Source of the DNA: Acidobacteriaceae bacterium KBS 83
GTDB lineage: Bacteria; Acidobacteriota; Terriglobia; Terriglobales; Acidobacteriaceae
DNA length: 64,000 bases
NCBI GenBank assembly: GCA_000381585.1
Contig: KB906741.1
Span: forward strand, 124,001 to 188,000
Reading direction: 5' to 3'
The notes under the pieces are model-generated. The model was not told the origin of the DNA. It worked only from the letters and a program-made list of their open reading frames with translations, and did no database searches. The position numbers were made by a program, and so were the translations under genes. Of the stretch, positions 7,594-16,205 are shown one piece after another; positions within the stretch are counted from its first letter, which is position 1, and every line of letters begins with the position of its first letter.

Positions 7594-8547
7594 CTATACA
7601 TCGTTTCCCAGACGAAAGATCGGTTCCGCACCTGCGGCGCCGGAAAGCAATGCCGTTTCCTCATGCGGCTCAAGCGGCTTATAGTTCTGCGCCACGTCCA
7701 TCGCCAGCCGAAAATATTTCCCGTCTCCTGGCGGCAGCGCCGCGGTGATCGGGTGTCCCAACGTCCAGCGCAGCCCGAGCGTGGCCTCATTTGGATAAGC
7801 TGCCGGTTGATACCAGCATTTCGGCTCGGGATGGTTTTTCTTCTCGCTCGCAGGCCATGTCGTCTTCGCCATCGCCTTCAGGGCCAGAATACCCATGCCT
7901 TTCTCCTGAGCCTTCTTTAGAATCTGCGGTCCGAATTTCGCCTGCGAGAACAGCACGAAGTTCACCGGGAATAGCACAGTGTCAAAGTTGTAGCGGTCCA
8001 TCGCCGCCACTGCCGTCTCTGCCGAATGCACGGAAAAGCCGATGTACCGGATCTTGCCTTCCCTCTTTGCTGCCTCCATCGTCTCCATGGCGCCACCGGG
8101 CCCCAGCACCTTGTCCAGGTCGGACATCTTCGTCAGCGCGTGGAACTGGTACAGATCGACGTGGTCGGTCTTCAGCAGCCGCAATGACTCTTCAAGCTGC
8201 TTCCGCGAGTCGCCCTTCATGCGACCCTCAGTCTTGCACGCGAGAAAGCAGTTTTTGCGATAGGGAGCCAGAGCCGGTCCTAGCCGCTCCTGCGCATTTC
8301 CGTAGCTGGGTGCGATGTCGAAGTAATTAATGCCGCGGTCCACCGCCTCGGCCACGATGTTCTTCGACTGCCCCGGAGTTTCATCCATCACCACGATGCC
8401 GCCAAACCCAATGATGGAGAGGTGCTCGCTCGTCTTTCCGAGTTGCCGTCGCGCGATGGGTTGTGTCGGGGTGGCCGATGCGAGGCGCGCACTCGCGGCA
8501 GCGGCTGCGGTGAAGGCGCTCTGCTTCAGAAAATCACGGCGTTCCAT
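7594..8547 (-). CDS. Tat-exported aldo/keto reductase
   Basis: 317 residues. The N-terminus has a twin-arginine leader (MERRDFLKQ then an Ala-rich stretch), so the enzyme is probably exported folded. The TIM-barrel catalytic tetrad is visible: Asp and Tyr in FDIAPSYGNAQERLG, Lys in ACKTEGR and His in YQFHAL. The family reduces aldehydes and ketones with NAD(P)H; the Tat leader makes use of a cytoplasmic cofactor puzzling unless it is loaded before export. The start at 8547 is chosen over 8565 because GGAGG is upstream and it places RR at residues 3-4. Substrate unknown. Confidence 0.88.
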   Translation of the reverse strand: MERRDFLKQSAFTAAAAASARLASATPTQPIARRQLGKTSEHLSIIGFGGIVVMDETPGQSKNIVAEAVDRGINYFDIAPSYGNAQERLGPALAPYRKNCFLACKTEGRMKGDSRKQLEESLRLLKTDHVDLYQFHALTKMSDLDKVLGPGGAMETMEAAKREGKIRYIGFSVHSAETAVAAMDRYNFDTVLFPVNFVLFSQAKFGPQILKKAQEKGMGILALKAMAKTTWPASEKKNHPEPKCWYQPAAYPNEATLGLRWTLGHPITAALPPGDGKYFRLAMDVAQNYKPLEPHEETALLSGAAGAEPIFRLGNDV

Positions 8548-8642
8548 AGGTGGGGTCCTCCTCAACGGAACATATGTAGAGATTACCGCCGATACGGATC
8601 TGCTGCATCGCCGGACGAATGCGCTGCATCCTCTCGCATGCC

Positions 8643-9314
8643 ATGATCAATAAGATGCCTTCTCACACAATATCCGTTCGCGGCATTCTCTTCGATATGG
8701 ATGGCGTTCTTATCAGCTCAACCGCTGCCGATGAGCGCTGCTGGCTGCGTTGGGCCAAACATCACAAAATGGAAGGTGCATTCTCTCTGCAATCCACGCA
8801 TGGCCGTCGTGCGATCGACACGTTGCGTGCGATACGTCCCGACCTCGATCCTGTCATCGAACAGCGCCGCCTTGAAGACTACGACGCAGAAGATCACAGC
8901 GGTCTCATCATCCTCCCGGGCGTCCAAGAGTTGCTCGCATCGCTGCCCGCGGATCGCTGGACCATCGTCACTTCGGCTACTGTGCGTTTGCTCGAAGGGC
9001 GGCTCAATTTCGCTGCCCTCCCCGTGCCGGCAGCGCTCGTCTCCGCAGACAAGGTCGCCAACGGCAAGCCGCACCCGGAGCCTTATCTCACCGGTGCTAA
9101 GTTCCTAGGCCTGGTGCCTGCCGATTGCCTCGTGATTGAGGACTCGCCCGCTGGCGTCGCTTCCGGCAAGGCAGCAGGGTGTAAGGTGCTGGCTGTGCTC
9201 TCATCTCACTCACGAGCCGAACTGATCGGAGCCGACTGGTTCGTCGCCTCGCTCGAGCAGGTCACTGCAACCCTTGGGGCCGACGGCATGCTGAGTATCC
9301 GCCTGGAAGTCTGA
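8643..9314 (+). CDS. HAD-superfamily phosphatase (sugar-phosphatase-like)
   Basis: HAD subfamily IA hydrolase with all motifs: motif I DMDGVL near the N-terminus, motif II TSA in WTIVTSATVR, motif III Lys in NGKPHPEPYL, motif IV EDSPAG. The cap is inserted after motif I. Relatives include beta-phosphoglucomutase-like and deoxy-sugar phosphatases; the substrate cannot be told. Three in-frame ATGs (8619, 8643, 8655) lack a good ribosome site; 8643 (MINKMPSH) is a compromise. It converges on the GH35-type gene with only 12 nt between stops. Confidence 0.85.
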   Translation: MINKMPSHTISVRGILFDMDGVLISSTAADERCWLRWAKHHKMEGAFSLQSTHGRRAIDTLRAIRPDLDPVIEQRRLEDYDAEDHSGLIILPGVQELLASLPADRWTIVTSATVRLLEGRLNFAALPVPAALVSADKVANGKPHPEPYLTGAKFLGLVPADCLVIEDSPAGVASGKAAGCKVLAVLSSHSRAELIGADWFVASLEQVTATLGADGMLSIRLEV

Positions 9315-9326
9315 ACGCTGCGGCAC

Positions 9327-10973
9327 TCAATCGAAGTGGTAGAGCGTCACCTTCTCCAAGCGCAACTCGTGCGGATCGAAGCGCCAGTACTCGCCCTGGT
9401 CGTTCTCGTCGCCATTCAGCCCCCGCCCCGCAATCCAGTTCCCCTTCTCGAAGCGGCCTTCTTGGATGGTGCCGATTCCGACGTGTTTTGCACCCGAATC
9501 CCGCGGCGTAAACTTCACACGAAAACCCTTGCCAATGCCGAGAAACGCATCCGGCCCTGTTTCGAGAATCATGCCGAAGCCATTCTCCGCGTGGTTTCCG
9601 AAGATCTCATCCAGGCTCACTTCCACATCGTAGCCCTGCATCACGAAGGTCACGGACGAACGTTGTTTATCGAGCACGAAGCCATGCACCGTGCCTTTGC
9701 TCTGTGCCTCGAGCAGCATCGGCTCGATGGAGGCAATCGCGTTATAACTCACCCGCAGAGCATCCGCGCCGCCCTTCTCCTTCTCGGCCATCTCGCCCGT
9801 CGCAGGCGTTGCCCAGTTGTCGATGCCGAAGGGTGAAAAGCCAATCGCCGCATGCTCGCCCAGGATGTAGAAGACGTTTGCCGCGCCCGCCTCGCCGCCG
9901 CGCGTCTCCGGCAGAAATAGCGGATTGTCGGGGCGATGATAGCGATGTGCCCACCCATACAAATCTGGCGAATATAAATCCGGCGCATAGATGTCGATCG
10001 CAAATCCTGCTGCCTTCCACACATCCATCACCCGTGGTTGCGGTCCGCCGCTCGGGTAATCGCCGGGAACAACATCTTCGCCGCCCAGCCACGCATTCAC
10101 ATACATCGGTAGCTCATATGCCTCCTTGCCCTTCGCAGCCACGGTCTGAACGAACTTCGCATACTGCCACGCCATGAAGATCTCAGCTGTACGCGGCGTG
10201 TCGCCAAACACCTCAGTCCAGGTGCCGGAGGTCTTGGTGCCGTGCTCGTTCCACAGCGCGTGCAGATCGGGATTCAGCATTGCGCGGTGTTCGTCGAGAT
10301 AGCGAAGCAACTGGCCAGGAACCGGCCCGGCGAATGCGCGGTTCGCCACGTCGGAGTGATCGCGAGCGCTGCCCAGCACACCAACCTCGTTCTCTACCTG
10401 CATCATCAGCACGGTTCGTTCGTGCCCGTCCACTTCGCGCAAATGCCGCATCAACGCCGCAAAGGCGCGTTCATCCGCAGCCAGCGTCTCTGCGCCGAAG
10501 GTGCTCAGGATATTCACCGGCCGCCCGTCCTCCACCACGCGCGGAAAGCGCTTCGTATCCTGCTTCACCCATACCGGCGGATAGCTCGACATTCCGTTCT
10601 TCCAGGACGCCAGCCATAGCAAGACAAGGTGCAGATGCTGCTGGTGAGCGGCGGCGAGCAGCCCGTCCACCAGGGTGAAGTCGAATTTCCCCTCAGTTGG
10701 CTCGATAAGCTCCCAGCTCACGGGCGTCAACACTGTGTTTAGCCCCATCGCCGCAAGCCGTGGCCACTCCGCCTGCAGGTAATCCAGGCTCGACGAACTT
10801 GAGTTATGTACCTCGGCCCCGAGTATCAGGTATGGCTTGCCATCTACGATAAGTTGCGTAGTCTCGCCACGTTTCTCCAGACGCGGCGCGTCGGCATTCT
10901 GCGCGTGAACAGGAGCGATGAATGTGATCAACAAAATACCGAGAAAACAGGGTGCAAGGTATCGGCATCTCAT
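9327..10973 (-). CDS. Secreted beta-galactosidase, GH35-like with DUF5597-type C-terminus
   Basis: 548 residues with a signal peptide (residues 1-24, ending PVHA). The N-terminal TIM barrel has the clan GH-A pattern: MQVENEVG with the acid/base Glu near residue 200 and LPETRGG with the probable nucleophile Glu near residue 360. The last 120 residues form a beta domain like DUF5597. Such enzymes cleave terminal galactose from plant polysaccharides in the periplasm. It is divergent from the large TonB-dependent receptor at 11382, which fits a polymer-uptake locus, though no sus-like partner is present. The ribosome site is poor. Confidence 0.85.
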   Translation of the reverse strand: MRCRYLAPCFLGILLITFIAPVHAQNADAPRLEKRGETTQLIVDGKPYLILGAEVHNSSSSSLDYLQAEWPRLAAMGLNTVLTPVSWELIEPTEGKFDFTLVDGLLAAAHQQHLHLVLLWLASWKNGMSSYPPVWVKQDTKRFPRVVEDGRPVNILSTFGAETLAADERAFAALMRHLREVDGHERTVLMMQVENEVGVLGSARDHSDVANRAFAGPVPGQLLRYLDEHRAMLNPDLHALWNEHGTKTSGTWTEVFGDTPRTAEIFMAWQYAKFVQTVAAKGKEAYELPMYVNAWLGGEDVVPGDYPSGGPQPRVMDVWKAAGFAIDIYAPDLYSPDLYGWAHRYHRPDNPLFLPETRGGEAGAANVFYILGEHAAIGFSPFGIDNWATPATGEMAEKEKGGADALRVSYNAIASIEPMLLEAQSKGTVHGFVLDKQRSSVTFVMQGYDVEVSLDEIFGNHAENGFGMILETGPDAFLGIGKGFRVKFTPRDSGAKHVGIGTIQEGRFEKGNWIAGRGLNGDENDQGEYWRFDPHELRLEKVTLYHFD

Positions 10974-11381
10974 GGCACCAGTGAATCTATCACTTTGTCA
11001 TCTAGGCGACAGCACACGAAGGCAGCTTTGGCTCTTGCCGCGAACCGTGTTACTCTATGCTCCACATAAATGCACCGTCTCGCCCAGTTCGCATGCTGTT
11101 GTTGTCGATAGCGCGCCATCTCTCCGGCTTGAGATACCGTCTCCTGTTTTTTGCGGATAGCTTCCTCTCCCATCGCAATAGCGAAGTCAAAGGATCAGGA
11201 ATCCAGTGCATCTTCCCTCACCATTCCGATCGAGAGCTCCATTGGTGATCGTGCGTAGTTGCTGTTGTTGCCTTGCAAGTCGTTGCGCCTGTTGCTGTCG
11301 CGATCGTAATCGCATTTAACTCGTTACAAGGGCTCCCTCCACAACATGGTCGTTTTCAACACGTGATCTGGAGATCAGCGA
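10974..11381. other. 408-bp divergent intergenic region
   Basis: Lies between the starts of the beta-galactosidase (-) and the Oar-like receptor (+), so it must hold both promoters. A weak dyad TGTC-N8-GACA occurs near 10998-11013 and a run of GTTG-type triplets near 11258-11298. I see no open frame with a ribosome site and no recognisable riboswitch. Confidence 0.5.
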
Positions 11382-14300
11382 ATGCGTTCTATCACATGGC
11401 TGGCCATCGCCGGCATCTTCGCAACACTCGTATTCACCTCCATGCCTTCGCCTGCGCAGGTAGTCGGCGGGTCGATCAACGGCGCGGTAACCGATTCTTC
11501 GGGAGCTGCCATGCCGGGCGCCACCGTGATCATTCGCAACCAGGAGACTGGCAGCCAGCGCCAGCTCACCACCGACGGCAGCGGGCTTTACAACGCGCCA
11601 TCTGTCTCGGTTGGTAGTTACAGCGTCTCCGCCAGCAAGGATGGATTCGCGACGCAGCAAAGGGACGGCATCGTCATCACCGTCGGGCAAGCTATCCGCG
11701 CGAATCTCACGCTCTCCGCAAGTGCCGTTACTCAGCAAATTGAAGTGACGGACAAGCCCCCCACGATCAACCTCACAACGCAACAAACCAGTGGCCTCGT
11801 CGACGAACGCCAGGTAAAAACTCTTCCGCTCAATGGCCGCTCCTATGACCAGCTTCTCACTCTCAATCCCGCGGTCGTGAACTACACCGCACAGCGCTCC
11901 GGCAGCATCGGGACCTCGAATTCATCCGTGGGCAATATGTTCTCCATCTCCGGACGGCGCCCGCAGGACAATCTCTTCCTGCTCAATGGCATCGAGTACA
12001 CCGGCGCGTCGCTTATCAATGTCACTCCCGGCGGTACCAGCGGCCAGTTGCTCGGCGTCGACGCGGTTCGCGAATTCAATGTCTCCAGCAACACCTACTC
12101 CGCCGGATTCGGCAAACGCCAGGGCGCACAGATCAGTATCGTTACTGCCAGCGGCACAAATCGGTTGCATGGCACGGCATATGAGTTCCTGCGCAATAGC
12201 GCACTCGACGCACGCAACTATTTCGATCAGCAGCAAATTCCGAATTTTCAGCGCAACAACTTCGGCGGCTCGCTCGGCGGTCCCATTCGCCACGACAAGG
12301 TCTTCTTGTTCGGCAACTACGAGGGCTACAGGCAAAACCTCGGACTCAGCAATGTCGCGCTTGTGCCCGACGCGAACGCGCGACAGGGCTTTCTTCCCAT
12401 CGGTCCGGGCGGCTCACTCGTAGACGTCGGCCTCGTGCCCGGTGTCCCCGATCTGCTGCAACTCTGGCCCACGCCCAATGGCCCTGAACTGACCGATCCA
12501 ACTACCGGTAAGCCAACCGGCATCGCCCGTGCCTTCAGCAGCCCCAAGCAGACGATTCGCGAAGACTTCGGTACCGTACGCTCCGACATCAATCTGACCG
12601 CAAAGGACCTCCTCTTCGGTGTCTATACCATCGACGATTCCATCGCCCACACCCCTACCGCCAACCCGCTCTCGGTGATTGACGAAACTCTGCGCGAACA
12701 GGTCGCCAGCATCGAAGAGCAACACGTCTTCTCCTCGCATTTGCTCAACACCGCCCGCTTCGGATATTCCCGCGCATCGTTTTACTTTCTCGGCTCTACC
12801 ACGGTCGATGTGCCTGGCTTCGTCCCTGGGCGCCCGGTAGGCGCCATCGTCGTCTCCGGTTCCACCGCCTCGAACGGCGCGTCGCAGATCACCGGTGCCG
12901 GCGGCAACGTCGGCAGCAACAACGCCGCGGCGCGCAACCTCTTTACCTTGGATGATCACGTCTATTGGACACTCGGACGCCACCAGATCGAAATCGGTGG
13001 ATGGGTCCAGCACCTCCAGAGCAACGACAATCTCGCGCAGAACCAATATGGGCAAGCGTCCTTTGCCACTCTGCAGACATTCCTGCAGGGCAAAATCAAG
13101 ACCTTCACTATCGTTCCCGCGCCCACCCCGCTCAACTGGCGTTCATGGTTCGGAGCTGGCTATGTCGAAGATGTGTGGAAAGTGACTCCGCATTTTGAGC
13201 TGCGCGCCGGCCTGCGTATCGAAAGCAGCAACGGCTGGAACGAGGCACATGGCCGTGCCGCGAACTACGAGTTCACCAACGGAGTCATCAGCACTCAACC
13301 CACCGTCGGTTCATCCCTTCTTGCTGACAATCGCGCAAAATTTCTTCCCCAGCCGCGCATCGGCTTCGCATGGGATCCCTCTGGCAAAGGAACTACCGCT
13401 GTTCGCGCCTCCTTCGGCGTCGAACAAAGCCTCCTCGACAACCTGAACTATCGGCCTGATCAGGCAGCCCCATATAACGCAACCCTCAGCTACTCCGGCA
13501 CAACCGTATCCGATCCGGTCGAAGGGAAGACAACCATCTCGCCTTCCAGCGTGCAGACCAACATTGCGACGCCCACCACGCTCGCCTGGACACTCAGGTT
13601 CGAGCAGCAGGTTGCTTCGCAAACATCGCTGACCGTTTCGTACATCGGCTCCCACAGCTATCACCAGATCCTCTCGCTGGACGCGAACGAGCCGGCCTTC
13701 GTCGTCTGCCCAGCCGCAGCGTGCCCCGCATCCATCGCCTCCGGTACCATCTACTACCCCACTGCGGTGAAAGCGAATCCTGACGTCGCCAACACCACTT
13801 CCTGGGCCTCATTCGGCAATGCCAGCTACAACGCCCTCGAGGTAGACGTGCGCCGCGCCTACGCAAACGGTCTGCAGATTCGCGGCAATTACACCTGGTC
13901 AAAGAATCTCGACAACGGCTCCGCATGGAACACGAGCGTCTCCGCTAACACTCCTGCGTTTGTCAGTGTGCCGCAGTTACCTGCACTCGACTGGGGCCCC
14001 GCCGCCACCGACGTACGCAACATCGCTTCTCTGAACGGCTCATGGGATCTTCCCTTCGGTCCGAAGCGTCGCTATGGATCGCATCTCGGCTCCGTTGCGA
14101 GCACCGCCGTCTCCGGCTGGACGTTATCGGCCATCTCCAATCTACAATCCGGCTTCCCCTTCACGCCGCAGCTCGGCTACAACCCCACCGGCTCTGGCGA
14201 TACGCGCAATCCCGTACGACCGGACGTCAATCCGAACTTTCACGGCTCGCTCTACGCTGGCGGATCCACTGCCGCCCGCGCCAATCAGTTCTTCAATCCA

Positions 14301-14630
14301 GCTGCATTCCTCGCGCCGGCCGCGGGCGCTGTCGGCAATCTGCGCCGCGACACGCTCACCGGTCCTGGATTTGCCAATCTAGATCTCTCACTCGCCAAAT
14401 CCACGATGATTCACGAGCGGGTGAACGCGCAATTCCGCGCGGAATTTTTCAACGTCCTGAACCACACCAATCTGCAGACGCCCAACCCGGTCGTCTTCAG
14501 CTCCGGTCCCCAGCAAAGCACAACCGCATCTGCTCTCACCGCGCCAGCAGTCCTCAGTCCTACCGCCGGAGTCGTCACCGCCGCAGCCACCAGCCGACAA
14601 CTGCAATTTGGATTGAAGTTGCTGTTTTAG
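11382..14630 (+). CDS. Oar-like TonB-dependent receptor with N-terminal carboxypeptidase-regulatory domain
   Basis: 1082 residues, outer membrane. In order: a signal peptide (residues 1-27, SPAQ), a carboxypeptidase-regulatory-like beta-sandwich (about 30-110, GSINGAVTDSSGAAMPGATV), a plug domain (about 120-240), and a 22-strand-type barrel ending LQFGLKLLF with the terminal Phe of outer-membrane proteins. Acidobacteria carry many of these, proposed to take up oligosaccharides or siderophores. GGAG lies 8 nt before the ATG. No TonB box is clear by eye. It is divergent from a secreted beta-galactosidase, suggesting a saccharide ligand (inference). The reading frame is intact along its whole length. 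Confidence 0.93.
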   Translation: MRSITWLAIAGIFATLVFTSMPSPAQVVGGSINGAVTDSSGAAMPGATVIIRNQETGSQRQLTTDGSGLYNAPSVSVGSYSVSASKDGFATQQRDGIVITVGQAIRANLTLSASAVTQQIEVTDKPPTINLTTQQTSGLVDERQVKTLPLNGRSYDQLLTLNPAVVNYTAQRSGSIGTSNSSVGNMFSISGRRPQDNLFLLNGIEYTGASLINVTPGGTSGQLLGVDAVREFNVSSNTYSAGFGKRQGAQISIVTASGTNRLHGTAYEFLRNSALDARNYFDQQQIPNFQRNNFGGSLGGPIRHDKVFLFGNYEGYRQNLGLSNVALVPDANARQGFLPIGPGGSLVDVGLVPGVPDLLQLWPTPNGPELTDPTTGKPTGIARAFSSPKQTIREDFGTVRSDINLTAKDLLFGVYTIDDSIAHTPTANPLSVIDETLREQVASIEEQHVFSSHLLNTARFGYSRASFYFLGSTTVDVPGFVPGRPVGAIVVSGSTASNGASQITGAGGNVGSNNAAARNLFTLDDHVYWTLGRHQIEIGGWVQHLQSNDNLAQNQYGQASFATLQTFLQGKIKTFTIVPAPTPLNWRSWFGAGYVEDVWKVTPHFELRAGLRIESSNGWNEAHGRAANYEFTNGVISTQPTVGSSLLADNRAKFLPQPRIGFAWDPSGKGTTAVRASFGVEQSLLDNLNYRPDQAAPYNATLSYSGTTVSDPVEGKTTISPSSVQTNIATPTTLAWTLRFEQQVASQTSLTVSYIGSHSYHQILSLDANEPAFVVCPAAACPASIASGTIYYPTAVKANPDVANTTSWASFGNASYNALEVDVRRAYANGLQIRGNYTWSKNLDNGSAWNTSVSANTPAFVSVPQLPALDWGPAATDVRNIASLNGSWDLPFGPKRRYGSHLGSVASTAVSGWTLSAISNLQSGFPFTPQLGYNPTGSGDTRNPVRPDVNPNFHGSLYAGGSTAARANQFFNPAAFLAPAAGAVGNLRRDTLTGPGFANLDLSLAKSTMIHERVNAQFRAEFFNVLNHTNLQTPNPVVFSSGPQQSTTASALTAPAVLSPTAGVVTAAATSRQLQFGLKLLF

Positions 14631-14635
14631 CGCGC

Positions 14636-14677
14636 AAAAAAAGCAGGGCAGCATGATGGATCTCATGCCGCCCTGCT
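14636..14677 (-). terminator. Rho-independent terminator of the pirin gene
   Basis: 15-bp stem with one mismatch (14642-14656 with 14663-14677), followed on the minus strand by a run of seven T (14636-14642). It may also stop plus-strand reading from the receptor gene, but there is no T-tract on that side. Confidence 0.85.
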
Positions 14678-14703
14678 AGCGCGTGGGGTCACGCCGGGAT
14701 CGA

Positions 14704-15570
14704 TTAGTTCAGGTGCCCCATCCGTCCCGCACGATAGTCCTCGACCGCTTGCTGGAGCTCTTCACGCGTGTTCATCACAAAGGGCCCGTAGCTTGCCACC
14801 GGTTCGCGAATCGGCTCACCGCTCAGGATCAGCAGTTGGGTATCCGTCTTCGCTTCGAGCGTCACCGTGTCGCCCTCTTCGCTCAACGGAGCGATCAAAG
14901 CCTCACCACGCAGCCGCTCCTCGCAATTGATCAGCACATCGCCTTTGCGCAGCACCACCGCCGCATTGTGCCCCTCCGGCAGCGGCAGCTCAAAGCGCTC
15001 GCCCGCCTTAAGGATGACATCGAATAGGTTCACCGGCGTGAAGGTCTTTGCCGGGCCACGTTTGCCCAGCAGTTCGCCTGCGATCACGCGAGCATGTCCA
15101 CCGCCCTCCAGTTCGATCACCGGAATCTGCTCCTTTGTAATCGCCTGGTAGCCCGGCTTTGACATCTTCTGTGCCTTGGGTAGGTTTACCCAAAGCTGCA
15201 CCATCTCGAAGATGCCGCCCTTCTTCGTGAACTCCGCCTCGTGCAACTCCTCGTGCACCACGCCGGAAGCCGCGGTCATCCACTGCACATCGCCGGGATA
15301 GATCACGCCGCTGTTGCCCGCTGAATCACGGTGGCCAACCGACCCCTGATACGCAATCGTTACGGTTTCAAATCCACGATGTGGATGCTCGCCCACGCCG
15401 CGCGGCTTCTTCGAGGGCTCGAATTTGCTCGGTCCCGCGTAATCCAGCATCAGGAATGGACTTACTTCAACTCCGTTGGAAGGGAAGAGATTCCTGACCG
15501 GAAAGCCATCGCCTACCCAGTGGTTCGACCCCGCGTTGTATGTTCCCAGTACCTTCTTCTGTGTCGTCAT
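14704..15570 (-). CDS. Pirin-family bicupin protein
   Basis: 288 residues, two cupin domains. The N-terminal metal site is complete: EHPHRGFETVT supplies two His, and VVHEE supplies the remaining His/Glu. Bacterial pirins include quercetin 2,3-dioxygenases and redox-linked regulators; the role here is not determined. Its ATG overlaps the stop of the MarR-family gene by 4 nt (15567-15570, ATGA), so both are translated from one mRNA. The pirin is therefore the probable target of that regulator. A terminator follows at 14636. Confidence 0.93.
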   Translation of the reverse strand: MTTQKKVLGTYNAGSNHWVGDGFPVRNLFPSNGVEVSPFLMLDYAGPSKFEPSKKPRGVGEHPHRGFETVTIAYQGSVGHRDSAGNSGVIYPGDVQWMTAASGVVHEELHEAEFTKKGGIFEMVQLWVNLPKAQKMSKPGYQAITKEQIPVIELEGGGHARVIAGELLGKRGPAKTFTPVNLFDVILKAGERFELPLPEGHNAAVVLRKGDVLINCEERLRGEALIAPLSEEGDTVTLEAKTDTQLLILSGEPIREPVASYGPFVMNTREELQQAVEDYRAGRMGHLN

Positions 15571-16103
15571 CTACTGCTCCTCCTGGCGCCCGGTCTTGAA
15601 TCTGACGCCTGCATGACCATTGCTGATGAAGCTCTTTTTTTGACCTCTCCGGCCTCCGCCACTCTGCCCAGCCGTCGCAACAGCGGTAACAATGTTTTGC
15701 GATCTTCGAGGGGGAAATTTTCCAACGCTTCCTCCATCTCCGAGCGATGCTGCGCGAATGCCCCCTCGATCAGCCGCCGTCCTGCCGTCGTCAATTGCAC
15801 GATGCAGGCACGCCGGTCGTGTATGTCATCCTCGCGCCGCACCAGCCCGCGCGCAGCTAACCGGTCCACGGCCGCTGTCATAGAGCCGCTGGTTAGCAGG
15901 ACCTTCTCGCCCAGCTGCTTTGCACTCAGCGGTCCGCGGTGCAGGAGCGCCTCCAGTACGCCGAAGTCGCTCATCACCATGCCGAAGCGCGCAATGCTGC
16001 GATGTGCCTGTGCTTCCACCGCCCGGCTGGCCTTCCACAGCACTAGCCAGATGTGCAGGCCGCTCAGGTCAGCCTCACTCGATTTTTCGGAGGTCTTCGC
16101 CAT
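15567..16103 (-). CDS. MarR-family transcriptional regulator
   Basis: 178 residues. The winged helix lies at about 45-125, with recognition-helix region LGEKVLLTSGSMTAAVDRLAARG and wing RREDDIHDRRACIVQLT. Flanking helices form the dimer interface. Cytoplasmic, usually a ligand- or redox-responsive repressor. First gene of a two-gene unit with the pirin. Two dyads at 16104-16132 touch the start codon, fitting autorepression. No ribosome site precedes the ATG; a TAATAT hexamer just upstream on the minus strand could make the mRNA leaderless (inference). Confidence 0.92.
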   Translation of the reverse strand: MAKTSEKSSEADLSGLHIWLVLWKASRAVEAQAHRSIARFGMVMSDFGVLEALLHRGPLSAKQLGEKVLLTSGSMTAAVDRLAARGLVRREDDIHDRRACIVQLTTAGRRLIEGAFAQHRSEMEEALENFPLEDRKTLLPLLRRLGRVAEAGEVKKRASSAMVMQASDSRPGARRSSR

Positions 16104-16132
16104 ATCTTGATATTAAGATGCTTGGCATCAAG
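16104..16132. promoter_or_regulatory. Tandem dyads abutting the marR start, candidate operator
   Basis: ATCTTGATATTAAGAT (16104-16119; 8-bp arms, one mismatch) and CTTGGCATCAAG (16121-16132; 4-bp arms) follow each other immediately upstream of the marR ATG. CTTGAT/ATCAAG half-sites are typical MarR-family targets. The first dyad overlaps the probable -10 element. Confidence 0.65.
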
Positions 16133-16205
16133 TAAAGATTCAGAGCAGGCCCATGATCTCCTGTGTCTAGGCTCTTCGCGATGTAACCCTTACAATCCAG
16201 ACGCG

